A stretch of 64,000 nucleotides of DNA, from assembly GCA_050248495.1 (NCBI GenBank), contig JBFWSG010000010.1, positions 62,001 through 126,000 on the forward strand. The letters are read 5' to 3'. Below, one piece after another: positions 25,389-34,911 of the stretch. This DNA is from DASYDU01 sp050248495. Its GTDB lineage: Bacteria; Planctomycetota; Planctomycetia; Pirellulales; Lacipirellulaceae. The notes beneath the pieces were generated by a model. The model saw only the letters and a program-made list of their open reading frames with translations, was not told the origin of the DNA and did no database searches. Positions within the stretch are counted from its first letter, which is position 1; each line of letters begins with the position of its first letter. The position numbers and the translations under genes were made by a program.

Positions 25389-27818
25389 ATGCCCACTTCT
25401 TCTATCCGTTCAGTCAATGAATCGAGCGCTCGAAAATTAATCGGCGCAACGATCTTCGCGGCCCTGATTGTCCTCGTCACGAGCGCCGTCGCATCGGCCA
25501 GCGAGGCGACGATGGTGTTGCCGGATGTGGGCTCGGTTTCGTTCATGGGCTACACGGGGCGGCAGTTGCTGCAGGCCGGCCTCGTGGTGTGTGGGCTCGG
25601 CGCGCTGTTTGGCCTGGCGGTGTTCTTCAAGCTTCGCAACCTGCCCGTGCATCAATCGATGCGCGAGGTGTCCGAGCTGATTTATCAAACGTGCAAAACC
25701 TACCTCGTCACGCAAGGCAAGTTCATCCTGCTCTTGGAGCTCTTCATCGGCACGGTGATGGTGATTTACTTTGGCTGGCTGCGCGGCGCCGAGTTCTCGC
25801 CGGAGAAGGTGGCGATCATCGTGGCCTTCAGTCTGGTCGGCATCGCGGGCAGCTACTGCGTGGCCTGGTTCGGCATCCGCATCAACACTTACGCCAATTC
25901 GCGGGCCGCTTTCGCCAGTCTTGCCGGCAAGCCGTATCCGATCTATGCCATTCCGCTGCAGGCCGGGATCAGCATCGGCACGCTACTCATCAGCGTCGAG
26001 CTGGCAATCATGCTCTCGATCCTGCTGTTTGTGCCGGGCGAATTTGCCGGCCCCTGCTTCATCGGCTTTGCCATTGGCGAGTCGCTCGGCGCCGCGGCCC
26101 TCCGCATCGCGGGCGGCATCTTTACGAAGATTGCCGATATCGGCGCCGACTTGATGAAAATCGTCTTCAAGATCGAAGAGGACGATGCCCGCAACCCGGG
26201 CGTGATTGCCGACTGCACGGGCGACAACGCCGGCGATTCGGTCGGCCCCACGGCCGACGGATTCGAAACCTACGGCGTTACAGGTGTGGCCTTGATCGTG
26301 TTCATCCTGCTGGCGGTCGAGCCGGCGGTTCAGGTGCAGCTGCTAGTTTGGATCTTCGTGATGCGGGTGATGATGGTGATCACCAGCGTGGTGGCGTATG
26401 CCGTCAACCAGGCGATTGCCCATGCCAAATACTCGGAAGCCGACCACATGGACTACGAGGCTCCGCTGACCTCGCTGGTCTGGCTGACCTCGATCATCTC
26501 GGTGGGCGTAACCTACGCCGCGTCGTACCTTCTGATCCGCGAGATCGGCGACGGCACGGTGTGGTGGAAGCTCTCGACGATCATCACTTGCGGCACGCTC
26601 GCCGGGGCGATCATTCCGGAGTGCGTCAAGGCCTTCACGTCGACTAGCTCCGGCCATGTGAAGGAAGTGGTTGCGTCGTCGCGGGAAGGTGGGGCGTCGC
26701 TCAATATTCTCTCCGGTTTCATCGCCGGCAACTTCAGCGCTTACTGGATGGGCCTGGCGATCGTGGCGCTGATGGCCATCGGCTACGGTGTTAGCCAGCA
26801 AGGGCTGAGTGAGCTGATGCTGGCACCGAGCGTGTTCGCCTTTGGCTTGGTGGCGTTTGGCTTCCTGGGCATGGGGCCGGTGACGATTGCCGTGGATTCC
26901 TATGGCCCGGTCGCCGACAACGCCCAAAGCGTTTACGAACTCTCAACGATTCAATCGCTGCCGAACATTTCGGCCGAGATTCAGCGCGACTTCGGTTTCA
27001 CGCCCAACTTCGAAAAAGCGAAGCACTATCTGGAAGACAACGACGGCGCCGGCAATACATTCAAAGCGACGGCCAAGCCCGTGCTCATCGGCACGGCGGT
27101 CGTCGGCGCCACGACGCTGATATTCTCGATCATTCTCGAGCTCACCGACGGCCTCAAGACCAATCACGAGAACCTGTCGCTGCTGCACGCTCCGTTTCTG
27201 CTCGGCCTGGTGTCGGGCGGGGCGATTATCTACTGGTTCACGGGCGCTTCGACCCAGGCCGTGCTGGCCGGCGCCTATCGGGCGGTTGAGTTCATCAAGA
27301 ACAATATCGAGCTCGGCGGCACGGCAACCAAGGCCTCGCTCGAAGATAGCAAGCGCGTCGTGGAGATTTGCACGCAGTACGCCCAGAAGGGCATGTTCAA
27401 TATCTTCCTGGCCGTGTTCTTCACCACGCTGGCCTTCGCCTGCATTGATTCGTATTTCTTTATCGGCTACCTGATTTCGATCGCCATCTTCGGTCTGTAC
27501 CAGGCGATCTTCATGGCCAATGCGGGCGGCGCCTGGGACAACGCCAAGAAGATCGTTGAGGTCGAGCTCCGCGAAAAGGGGACGCCGCTGCACGCCGCCG
27601 CGGTCGTCGGCGACACCGTCGGCGATCCGTTCAAGGACACGTCGTCCGTGGCGCTTAACCCCATCATCAAGTTCACCACGCTCTTTGGCCTCTTGGCCGT
27701 CGAGCTGGCGATCCAGATTCCGGACCAGCGGGTCTGGGTCGGAGCGGGCCTGTTCCTGATTTCGATGATCTTCGTGTGGCGGTCGTTCTACCGGATGCGG
27801 ATTACGGCCGCGAATTGA
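25389..27818 (+). CDS. hppA: Membrane proton-pumping pyrophosphatase
   Basis: The product has 809 residues and about 16 hydrophobic segments, as expected for a membrane-bound PPase. The substrate site is clear: DIGADLMKIVFK, then EEDDARNPGVIADCTGDNAG and GDSVGPTADGFETY. The late segment GDTVGDPFKDTSS is also conserved. It hydrolyses pyrophosphate and pumps protons (or sodium) across the membrane. In the GNTFKA segment the residue K559 falls where K+-independent, proton-pumping enzymes carry Lys and K+-dependent ones Ala, so I predict a K+-independent H+ pump. The N-terminus is about 30 residues longer than the common form. It stands as a single gene with its own candidate promoter. Confidence 0.93.
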   Translation: MPTSSIRSVNESSARKLIGATIFAALIVLVTSAVASASEATMVLPDVGSVSFMGYTGRQLLQAGLVVCGLGALFGLAVFFKLRNLPVHQSMREVSELIYQTCKTYLVTQGKFILLLELFIGTVMVIYFGWLRGAEFSPEKVAIIVAFSLVGIAGSYCVAWFGIRINTYANSRAAFASLAGKPYPIYAIPLQAGISIGTLLISVELAIMLSILLFVPGEFAGPCFIGFAIGESLGAAALRIAGGIFTKIADIGADLMKIVFKIEEDDARNPGVIADCTGDNAGDSVGPTADGFETYGVTGVALIVFILLAVEPAVQVQLLVWIFVMRVMMVITSVVAYAVNQAIAHAKYSEADHMDYEAPLTSLVWLTSIISVGVTYAASYLLIREIGDGTVWWKLSTIITCGTLAGAIIPECVKAFTSTSSGHVKEVVASSREGGASLNILSGFIAGNFSAYWMGLAIVALMAIGYGVSQQGLSELMLAPSVFAFGLVAFGFLGMGPVTIAVDSYGPVADNAQSVYELSTIQSLPNISAEIQRDFGFTPNFEKAKHYLEDNDGAGNTFKATAKPVLIGTAVVGATTLIFSIILELTDGLKTNHENLSLLHAPFLLGLVSGGAIIYWFTGASTQAVLAGAYRAVEFIKNNIELGGTATKASLEDSKRVVEICTQYAQKGMFNIFLAVFFTTLAFACIDSYFFIGYLISIAIFGLYQAIFMANAGGAWDNAKKIVEVELREKGTPLHAAAVVGDTVGDPFKDTSSVALNPIIKFTTLFGLLAVELAIQIPDQRVWVGAGLFLISMIFVWRSFYRMRITAAN

Positions 27819-27930
27819 GGCGGCCGCCCCCGCCGGCGAACCTCGCCTTGCCCTTGCGGCTCCCTGCATTGGGCCTAAAATACTACAGACCTGTGTCTGG
27901 AGGCCGATCCACGCCTCCAGACGCTCACCG

Positions 27931-28019
27931 GGAGAGGTGGCAGAGTGGTCGAATGCGCCGGTTTGCTAAATCGGTGAAGGGGTCACACCCTTCCGCAGGT
28001 TCGAATCCTGTCCTCTCCG
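27931..28019 (+). tRNA. tRNA-Ser (GCT)
   Basis: An 89-nt class II tRNA. The acceptor stem is GGAGAGG (27931-27937) with CCTCTCC (28012-28018) and discriminator G28019. The anticodon stem is CCGGT / ATCGG around loop TTGCTAA, anticodon GCT at 27965-27967. A long variable arm (GAAGGG / CCCTTC) and T-arm loop TTCGAAT are present. No CCA is encoded. Confidence 0.95.
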
Positions 28020-28027
28020 CTCATGTT

Positions 28028-28060
28028 GAGTGCCCGTCATCCCTCGGTTGACGGGCACTC
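28028..28060 (+). terminator. Hairpin downstream of tRNA-Ser
   Basis: A 12-bp perfect stem, GAGTGCCCGTCA with TGACGGGCACTC, has a 9-nt loop and begins 8 nt after the tRNA. No strong T-run follows, so it may act in processing as well as termination. Confidence 0.55.
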
Positions 28061-28233
28061 GGCACTTCTGGACGATTCTTGACGATGCGGCCTCCGTCCG
28101 GCGGAACAGTTTCTCGCCGAATCCTCGGAAAACTCCGGAAAAAGTCTTTGCGGCATCCGCGCTTTTTCCATATATTAAACGATGTAAATTAAATCGCTCA
28201 CTGCCCCTTAGAACAGGAAGAGAGCCGGCTGGA

Positions 28234-29592
28234 ATGTTTTGTTTTCGATCGTTGAAAAAGGTTCGGCGGACAATCTTGGTGGGACTGGCCCTGCTGGCCA
28301 CGATGGGACTTGAATCGACGGCCTGGGCGGTCGATTTGATCGGGTACCTGCCGTATTACCGAATGAACGGTTCGTACAACTCGAACATGCTACCGGCGCA
28401 GCTCCCGCTGCTGGATGAGATTCGCTATTTCGGGCTGACGATCAACTCCAGCGGGGCGATTTCCACGCTCGATGGCGCATCGCTCGCTTCGCACACCAGT
28501 CGGATCGCCGCGATCAAGCAGGCAATCGACGCCTTGCCGGCAGCGGATCGCCCGCGGCTCGACATCACGCTCGGCGGCGCCGGCGAAGCGGCGGCCTACG
28601 CAACCGTCGCCGCCAGTTCGACGCTTCGCACGACGCTCGCTCAGAATGTTGATTCGCTGCTCGATCAAACCGGTGCGACTTCAGTCGATTTCGATTGGGA
28701 ACATCCCAGCAACGCCACACAGCGCAGCAATTACGGTTTGATGGTCCAACGGGTGAAACAGGAAGTCGGCTCCGAGCGGCGCGTCTATGCCACCATGACG
28801 CCGGAAATATTTATGCCGGCCAGCGCCTTTCAAGGCGCCAACGCGATCGACGGCGTATCGCTGATGACCTACGACTTGGGCTGGTGGGGCAACGATCCAG
28901 GTAATCCGCTGCAAGGCGAGCACTCCGTGCAGGCCTACGTGGAAGACTCCGTCGAAGCCTGGACCGAACCGCCGGGCTCGCCGAACGACCGCCCCTGGGT
29001 CTTCGGCAGCTGGGGCAACAATGTGGCGGCGGCGAATCTCGGCGTCGGCCTGCCGTTCTACGGCCGGGGCGTAACGAGTGGGAACGCCTACACGTATGCG
29101 GAGATGGTGGCGGGCGGCACCACGAGCGACGGCAACTATTACAACTACCAGGGCCAAAACGTGTGGATCCCGGGCCTCTCGGCCGTCGACGAGCGCGTGC
29201 AATATGCCCACGACAAAGGTCTCAAGAACATCATCATCTGGGAGATTGGCCAGGACCTCGACCCCAGCAACGCCAATTCGATGTTGCGACGGGCCTACGA
29301 AAAGAATCAGAGCTTGATGCCGGTGCAAGTTCCGGGCGATTACGACGGCAACGGCTCGGTCGGCGCCGAAGACTACGAAGTCTGGCGAGCGGCGTTTGGC
29401 GCTACGTCGGGTGACATGCGGGCCGATGGGAACGAGGATGGCGTGATCGACTCAGGCGATTATACTTTCTGGCGCGATCGGATGGTCGAGGTCGGCGGAG
29501 CGGCGGCCAGCGTGCCGGAGCCGGCGTCGGCCGTTGGGATGATACTCGTGGGCGTTGTCGCAATTCTCAGCCACCGCAACCGCGGCAAATAG
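28234..29592 (+). CDS. Secreted GH18 chitinase with dockerin-like and PEP-CTERM ends
   Basis: The product has 452 residues with a signal peptide (about 1-32). The GH18 barrel starts IGYLPYYRMN. The substrate-strand motif is LDITLGG, and the catalytic motif is D152-F-D154-W-E156, where E156 is the proton donor. MTYDLGWWG and the late IIIWEIGQD strand fit the family. Two dockerin-like segments follow (GDYDGNGSVGAEDYEVWR, VIDSGDYTFWRDRM), then VPEPAS, a hydrophobic helix and a basic end. It should release chito-oligomers outside the cell. The symporter gene starts 9 bp after its stop, with AGGAG overlapping that stop, so the two are an operon. I chose ATG 28234 because it starts the signal peptide. 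Confidence 0.88.
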   Translation: MFCFRSLKKVRRTILVGLALLATMGLESTAWAVDLIGYLPYYRMNGSYNSNMLPAQLPLLDEIRYFGLTINSSGAISTLDGASLASHTSRIAAIKQAIDALPAADRPRLDITLGGAGEAAAYATVAASSTLRTTLAQNVDSLLDQTGATSVDFDWEHPSNATQRSNYGLMVQRVKQEVGSERRVYATMTPEIFMPASAFQGANAIDGVSLMTYDLGWWGNDPGNPLQGEHSVQAYVEDSVEAWTEPPGSPNDRPWVFGSWGNNVAAANLGVGLPFYGRGVTSGNAYTYAEMVAGGTTSDGNYYNYQGQNVWIPGLSAVDERVQYAHDKGLKNIIIWEIGQDLDPSNANSMLRRAYEKNQSLMPVQVPGDYDGNGSVGAEDYEVWRAAFGATSGDMRADGNEDGVIDSGDYTFWRDRMVEVGGAAASVPEPASAVGMILVGVVAILSHRNRGK

Positions 29593-29601
29593 GAGTCGGG
29601 C

Positions 29602-31395
29602 GTGAATCTTGCCCCTTTCGATTGGGTCGTCATCGCGGGCTATTTTCTCTTCAACCTGGCAATCGGCCTCTATTATTCGCGTCGCGCGCGGGGCAGCACG
29701 AGCGATTTCTTTCTCTCGGGCCGAAATGCGCCTTGGTGGCTGGCCGGCACATCGATGGTCGCCACCACCTTTGCTGCCGATACACCGCTATTGGTCACGG
29801 GGCTTGTGGCCAAGAATGGTATCGCCGGCAACTGGCTGTGGTGGAATATGGTCATGAGTGGAATGATGACCGTGTTCTTTTTCGCCCGACTGTGGCGTCG
29901 CTCGGGAGTAATGACAGACGTTGAGTTTGCGGAATTGCGTTATTCCGGCAAGCCGGCAGCCTTCCTGCGAGGGTTTCGCGCGCTCTATCTAGGCGTGCCG
30001 ATTAATTGCATCATTCTGGGCTGGGTCAACCTGGCGATGATCAAGATTCTGCGCGCCACCCTCGGCGTGGAACTCGACACGGCGGTCTGGATGCTAGTCG
30101 GCATCTTTGCGATCACGGCGTTTTATACGACGCTAGCCGGGTTATGGGGCGTGTTGGTAACCGACTTGTTCCAGTTTGTATTGATGATGGCGATGATCAT
30201 CCTGTTGGCCGTGTTGTCGGTGAATTCCGTGGGAGGCATCGATGAGTTGAAGGCCAAAGTTGCGGCACTTGATGCGGGCGGCGCGGCCACCGGTTCGCGA
30301 CTCGATTTCTTCCCCCCGCTCGACTCGGTGTGGATGCCGGCCATTGCGCTCGGCGTCTATTTGGCCGTGAACTGGTGGGCGACCTGGTATCCTGGCGCGG
30401 AGCCGGGCGGCGGCGGCTACATCGCGCAACGTATTTTCTCTGCCAAAGACGAGCGACACGGCGTGCTGGCAACGCTCTGGTTCAATGTGGCCCATTACGC
30501 CTTGCGTCCCTGGCCTTGGATACTCACCGCCCTCGTGTCGATCGTGCTCTTCCCGGAGTTGGAGGACAAGGAATCGGGGTATATTTTGACGTTTATGAAT
30601 CCGGATGTTTTTCCGTCGTGGCTCCGCGGGTTCATGATTGCCGGGTTTGCGGCGGCCTATATGTCGACCATTGCCACGCAGCTTAATTGGGGTGCTTCGT
30701 ACGTCGTGAACGACTTCTACCGTCGCTTTCTGGTTCCCGATTCGAGTGAAAAGCACTACGTGATCGTTTCCCAAGTTGTAACGGTCCTGCTGATGGTGAT
30801 TTCGCTGGTGGTGACCTATTACATGGATTCGATCGAAGGCGCCTGGAAGCTGTTGATGGTGACGGGCGCGGGCACCGGGACCGTGCTCCTGCTGCGCTGG
30901 TACTGGTGGCGGATCAACGCGTGGTCTGAGGTTTCGGCGATGATCATTGCCGCCGCGACGTCGCTCTATTTGCAGCTTTCCGGTCCGAAGTGGAACGGCG
31001 ATGATCCGCGGCAATTCGCCCTGTTGATGATGGCGACCGTGGCAGTGACAACTGTCGGCTGGATCGCCGTGACGCTACTGACCTCGCCTGAACCCCGCGA
31101 AACGCTGGTGAAATTCTATCGCGAAGTTCGTCCGGCGGGCCCGGGTTGGAATGTAATTTCCGCGACCGCTGGGCTTGTCGAGCGGCCCAGCGAGAGTTTG
31201 GGCGTGCAGTTTGTCAATTGGTTATTGGGATGCGCTTTGATCTATTCTTCGGTGTTTGGAATCGGAAATCTTGTCTTTAAAGAATGGCGCGCAGGTGCCG
31301 TTTGGCTGGCAGTTGCACTCGTCGCGGCCGCGATCATTTCGTACAACCTCTCGCGGGCCGATTGGAGTGAGGCGGCGGAGTCGACTTCGACTTAG
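29602..31395 (+). CDS. Sodium/solute symporter next to chitinase
   Basis: The product has 597 residues and about 13-14 membrane segments of the SSS family. The core starts FDWVVIAGYFLFNLAIG, followed by a TSMVATTFAADTP unwound-helix region that often forms part of the sodium and substrate sites. Start is GTG at 29602, with AGGAG at 29591-29595 overlapping the stop of the chitinase gene. The tight coupling suggests it imports a chitin product such as GlcNAc or chitobiose; this is inferred from context only. It ends 6 bp before a convergent GH20-like gene. Confidence 0.88.
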   Translation: MNLAPFDWVVIAGYFLFNLAIGLYYSRRARGSTSDFFLSGRNAPWWLAGTSMVATTFAADTPLLVTGLVAKNGIAGNWLWWNMVMSGMMTVFFFARLWRRSGVMTDVEFAELRYSGKPAAFLRGFRALYLGVPINCIILGWVNLAMIKILRATLGVELDTAVWMLVGIFAITAFYTTLAGLWGVLVTDLFQFVLMMAMIILLAVLSVNSVGGIDELKAKVAALDAGGAATGSRLDFFPPLDSVWMPAIALGVYLAVNWWATWYPGAEPGGGGYIAQRIFSAKDERHGVLATLWFNVAHYALRPWPWILTALVSIVLFPELEDKESGYILTFMNPDVFPSWLRGFMIAGFAAAYMSTIATQLNWGASYVVNDFYRRFLVPDSSEKHYVIVSQVVTVLLMVISLVVTYYMDSIEGAWKLLMVTGAGTGTVLLLRWYWWRINAWSEVSAMIIAAATSLYLQLSGPKWNGDDPRQFALLMMATVAVTTVGWIAVTLLTSPEPRETLVKFYREVRPAGPGWNVISATAGLVERPSESLGVQFVNWLLGCALIYSSVFGIGNLVFKEWRAGAVWLAVALVAAAIISYNLSRADWSEAAESTST

Positions 31396-31401
31396 TCCCT
31401 G

Positions 31402-32451
31402 TTATTGCGAGTCCGGCTTCAGCAGCGGTATGCCGGCCACCAGCGGCGGCCAATCGGCAAGCTGGCCGCCGCGGCCTGACCAGGTTGTGAAGATGTGGCC
31501 GACCAGGAAATCGTCGCGCTTGTGGTCGCGCGAGTAACGAATCAGGGCGTTGGACGCATCGACGTTTTTCCAGCTTGCGGGCAGCACGCGGAAGCCTTGC
31601 TCCATGAAGTAGGGCACCGACTCGTAGGCTTCGCGGGGCTCGTAGTGCCAGGGGCAAAGAATGATGTCCCGGGGAATTTTGTCGATCGCCGCCGCAGTGC
31701 CCACCTTCGACGCTTCCCACTCGCCCATGTTCCAGCGGTCGCCGTCGATCAGCCGGTCGGCCCACATCAGCATCGTGAGCCCCCGTTTGCCGACCAGGTG
31801 ATCGTGGTAGTCGTTCACCGCCTGTGCAAAGACGTCCGCCGAGTTGCGGTCTTTCGTGCTCTTCGCCTCTTTGTCCTGCAGCAGGAAGACCTCATCCATG
31901 CCGACGTGAAATGCCTTGGCGTCGAAGGCATCAGCGAGCTCATCCATCAGCGCGAACACAATCTCGTTGACGCGCGGATTAGTGGGGTCCCATTCGCGGC
32001 AATAGATGCCTTTATTTTCCGGGTACGCGCCAGGCGTCAGGTCGAGTTCGGGATACTTGGTGAGCAGCGGCCCGGTGTTCTTAGCCCAGGATTGATGGCC
32101 CAGGCACTGAAACTGCGGCACCAGCTCGATACCGTTCGCCCGGCAAGCCTCGGCAAATCGCGCCGCCCCGGCCTTGGTGATCGGCCGCTTCCCGGCCCTC
32201 AGCTCGGGATGGGATTCGAACTCGAAGCCGTAATTCACTTCGAGAATCAAGCAGTTGATGCCGCGTTTGGCGAGCGCCGGGAGCTGCTCGGCGAGGCCGT
32301 CGAGCGCTTCGTCGCTGCCATAGTTGATGACGTGCAGCGCGAACCAGGGATGTTCATGAGTCGGCGGAGCGGCTGAGAACGCACTCGACGCGGCGGCAAG
32401 GCAGGCCAATGCGGCGAGCATGCCGATGATTCCGGAGCAGCGCTGTCGCAT
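31402..32451 (-). CDS. Exported GH20-like hexosaminidase
   Basis: The product has 349 residues, a bare barrel without the usual GH20 N-terminal domain. A signal peptide covers about 1-27. The barrel strand INCLILEVNYGFEF and the H-V-G-M-D186-E187 motif match the GH20 catalytic Asp-Glu pair. CLGHQSWAKN and WHYEPREAYES are further conserved-looking segments. It probably removes a terminal N-acetylhexosamine or acts on a related glycoside. I chose the ATG at 32451; an upstream frame to 32697 has no signal-like start. It converges on the symporter gene and has no close partner on its strand. Confidence 0.72.
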   Translation of the reverse strand: MRQRCSGIIGMLAALACLAAASSAFSAAPPTHEHPWFALHVINYGSDEALDGLAEQLPALAKRGINCLILEVNYGFEFESHPELRAGKRPITKAGAARFAEACRANGIELVPQFQCLGHQSWAKNTGPLLTKYPELDLTPGAYPENKGIYCREWDPTNPRVNEIVFALMDELADAFDAKAFHVGMDEVFLLQDKEAKSTKDRNSADVFAQAVNDYHDHLVGKRGLTMLMWADRLIDGDRWNMGEWEASKVGTAAAIDKIPRDIILCPWHYEPREAYESVPYFMEQGFRVLPASWKNVDASNALIRYSRDHKRDDFLVGHIFTTWSGRGGQLADWPPLVAGIPLLKPDSQ

Positions 32452-32497
32452 GGTTTGCCTTTCCCTTTCGCCGCAACTGCCGGGCGGGAGTCGCGGT

Positions 32498-32541
32498 CCA
32501 AACAAAATGAGCCGCGCGGTCCGGTGAGAACCGCGCGGCTC
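32498..32541 (-). terminator. Terminator of PEP-CTERM gene
   Basis: A 12-bp perfect stem, GAGCCGCGCGGT with ACCGCGCGGCTC, has a 9-nt loop. On the minus strand it runs into ATTTTGTTTGG. It starts about 50 bp after the PEP-CTERM gene stop at 32594. Confidence 0.75.
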
Positions 32542-32593
32542 CAGTCGATCGTCATTCGCAAGGTGCGAATTGGCCAGTCGGCCGAAACACAAC

Positions 32594-33265
32594 CTAGGCG
32601 CGGCGACGTACCACGAGTCCAACCGCAGCCGCGGAAACGAACAGCAGCATGCTGGTCGGCTCCGGCACAACGGTGCGGATGTTGTCGATGTAGGCAATCA
32701 TCGGCGCGTTGAAGGACTGGTTGAAATACAACTGGAAGTGGGTCACCACATCGAGGTCGCCACCGGCGATGATCTGGTTGAACGATTTGCCGGGGAAGTT
32801 CGGCCCGATGGAAAGTGCCAGATCGAACTTGCGATCAAGGTACGTTCCGGGGGTCAAGGCGCCGATCGACTCGAAGTCGGCGAACTGCGCCGACAAGCCG
32901 CAGGTTGCGCCCTTGCAGCCGAAGATGGTGACGCCCATGTCGGCAAAGCCACCGGTGAATTGTTCACCTTCGTTAATCGTCAGGTCGAGCAAGATCGACT
33001 GTACGCCCGGCGGATTGTTGAGGGCGGCCGGCACGATCGGCGTGATCGCTCCCACGAACGTGGAGCCTTGGGTATCGACCCGCATCGAATTCACGCCCTG
33101 GGTCACGCCAATCGTCGACTGCGTGACCGAGACAACTCCGTTGGCTTCGAAACCGCTCGGCGGCGGAGTACCTTCCATGTCGTACACGAGAGTCGCCAGG
33201 GCAGAGCCCCCGCTACTCAAAAGCGCGAACGCAGCTGTCAAACAAAATAGACCAACTCTCATCAT
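32594..33265 (-). CDS. PEP-CTERM surface protein, paralog A
   Basis: The product has 223 residues: a signal peptide (about 1-24), a single beta-rich domain, then VVPEPTS, a hydrophobic helix and RRRA. The domain parallels its neighbour at 33422-34435: both have a YDMEG/YTFES start, an LNNPPGV/LNDPPGV turn, an FQLYFN/FQFYLN strand and a closing YIDNIR/YLDNIR. Such folds often bind carbohydrate, but no binding residues can be named here. AGGAGG stands just upstream of the paired ATGATG start. It sits inside the chitin locus on the opposite strand from the GH18 and GH20 genes. Confidence 0.82.
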   Translation of the reverse strand: MMRVGLFCLTAAFALLSSGGSALATLVYDMEGTPPPSGFEANGVVSVTQSTIGVTQGVNSMRVDTQGSTFVGAITPIVPAALNNPPGVQSILLDLTINEGEQFTGGFADMGVTIFGCKGATCGLSAQFADFESIGALTPGTYLDRKFDLALSIGPNFPGKSFNQIIAGGDLDVVTHFQLYFNQSFNAPMIAYIDNIRTVVPEPTSMLLFVSAAAVGLVVRRRA

Positions 33266-33421
33266 TAGACCTCCTCAAACTCAAAGAAGTGATAAAGACA
33301 CGATGCTGACAGGAGAAATGCCCAGGATGGCAACACTCTCACTCGAAAAAGTGACGCCTGAAAAGCCTATTGATCCGCTACCGATGGTTAAGCGACGCGA
33401 GTTTCGCAGTCGACGAGCAGT

Positions 33422-34435
33422 TTAAGTTCTTTTTCGAGCGCTCGATCGTGCCATGCTCCAGCCCGCCATGCCGAAGAGCAACAGCATGACGGAGCCTGGC
33501 TCCGGCACGGCAGTCGCGATCAAACTCGCACCGCCCCCACTGCCCGGAACCGATTTTCCAAACTCCTGCTTCCAGAAACTGTAATCCCATTCGTTAACAA
33601 CGCCATCGGGGACACCGAGCAAATTGCCCGTGGTGGTTCCGTCGCCACTTGGACCGCTGCCACCCAAGTGATCCCGCCATACAGTGTAATCAGCGGCGTT
33701 TACCGTACCGTCACCGTTGTAGTCGCCACCGTTGCCCCCGGACGACTCACGACCGGCTCGGATGTTATCGAGATACACGGTCCACTCAAAGGTCGGATCG
33801 AAGCCGACATTCTTGTTCAAATAGAACTGAAAGCTGCTCACCGTCAGACCATCGGCAATATAGTCGTTAAAACCTTTGACCGTCGAAGTGCCGATCAGCA
33901 GTCCGCCACCTGTCAGATCGATATCGAGTTCGTGCGTCCCCGGTTCCAGTGCGCCAACGGGGACCTCCGAGCCAAAAAACTGGATGTTCTCGATGACCCC
34001 CGGGTTCGACGCAAATTCTCCGAACACGTTCACGCTGATCGACGCGAACGTGGGCGTGGTGCCGGGAATGGAGGGGTCCGGCACGAAACGCTTTGTATTG
34101 ATGAAGTCAAAGCGGATGAAATCGACGCCCGGCGGATCGTTGAGGATGGCCGGGTCGACTGCCGTCGTCTGGGCGCCTTCGAAGGACGCGAACATGCCAA
34201 GATCCCACTTCAGCGATTGCACGCCTTGGCTGGCAAAAGCGGGGTTCGTATTGAGCGAGATCGTCGAGAGCGCGCCATTGACCATGAACCCTTCAAGATC
34301 GCCGGGCGACTCAAACGTATACATCTGCGTGATTTGCGACTGGGCACTCTGCGCGGCGCCCAGGATGAAACCGGCGGAAACCGCCAAGGTCGCTACGGCG
34401 AGACGCCCAATTTGAAATGTGACTGTTGCCTTCAT
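33422..34435 (-). CDS. PEP-CTERM surface protein, paralog B, with dockerin-like segments
   Basis: The product has 337 residues. After a signal peptide (about 1-33) comes a beta domain paralogous to the 32594-33265 product. Two dockerin-like segments follow, GDYNGDGTVNAADYTVWRD and VVNEWDYSFWKQEFG. The end is TAVPEPGS, a hydrophobic helix and ARKRT. The pair looks like a tandem duplication in which only this copy has the dockerin-like part. A good minus-strand promoter lies about 85 bp upstream. ATG 34435 starts the signal peptide. Confidence 0.82.
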   Translation of the reverse strand: MKATVTFQIGRLAVATLAVSAGFILGAAQSAQSQITQMYTFESPGDLEGFMVNGALSTISLNTNPAFASQGVQSLKWDLGMFASFEGAQTTAVDPAILNDPPGVDFIRFDFINTKRFVPDPSIPGTTPTFASISVNVFGEFASNPGVIENIQFFGSEVPVGALEPGTHELDIDLTGGGLLIGTSTVKGFNDYIADGLTVSSFQFYLNKNVGFDPTFEWTVYLDNIRAGRESSGGNGGDYNGDGTVNAADYTVWRDHLGGSGPSGDGTTTGNLLGVPDGVVNEWDYSFWKQEFGKSVPGSGGGASLIATAVPEPGSVMLLLFGMAGWSMARSSARKRT

Positions 34436-34518
34436 CTGTAATCCCATCCTCTCACGAATCGCCAAATCTGCCAAAACTCCTCTTGCGGCAAACCTTCACA
34501 TTTGCGGCTTCGACTTCA

Positions 34519-34546
34519 TTTATAACAGGATATAAAATAATTGCAA
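34519..34546 (-). promoter_or_regulatory. Promoter of PEP-CTERM gene pair
   Basis: On the minus strand TTGCAA (34546-34541), a 16-nt AT-rich spacer and TATAAA (34524-34519). The leader to the ATG at 34435 would be about 77 nt. Confidence 0.6.
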
Positions 34547-34881
34547 ACAATTTGACAGTCAGAATTGCGATGCGAGCCCTGGATCCTGGTTCCACTGCCC
34601 ACAGAAGCTTCACTTCAGATTGCTCGCCGACGCTCGCTTGAACGACGGAAGGCCATTGGCCAAGGAGTGCACCTTACAGACCAAGTGACCGGCCGACCGA
34701 GATCACCGCAACCGGTCGAATTCCACGGGAGTTATCACGAGTTCGCGAGCGCGTAGGGTGGTGGATCCAGCAGGTAAATTACTATCCGGGATGCGAAACA
34801 GTTTCCGCAATGGGTCACTTGGCGTCGTCCATTTTCCGGCTAGCGGATCGTCAGATCAGGCGAAGTTCGTTCGCAAATCAG

Positions 34882-34911
34882 TTGACATTAATATTCAAGA
34901 TCGTTTAAGAT
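34882..34911 (+). promoter_or_regulatory. Promoter of lipoprotein-DUF1559-ROK-GH20 run
   Basis: A perfect TTGACA (34882-34887), an 18-nt spacer and TAAGAT (34906-34911). The leader to the ATG at 34991 would be about 72 nt. Confidence 0.65.

Noticed and set aside
34560..34870. Remnant of a transposase or other gene
   Set aside because: Translations in all frames that I read gave no recognisable segment.
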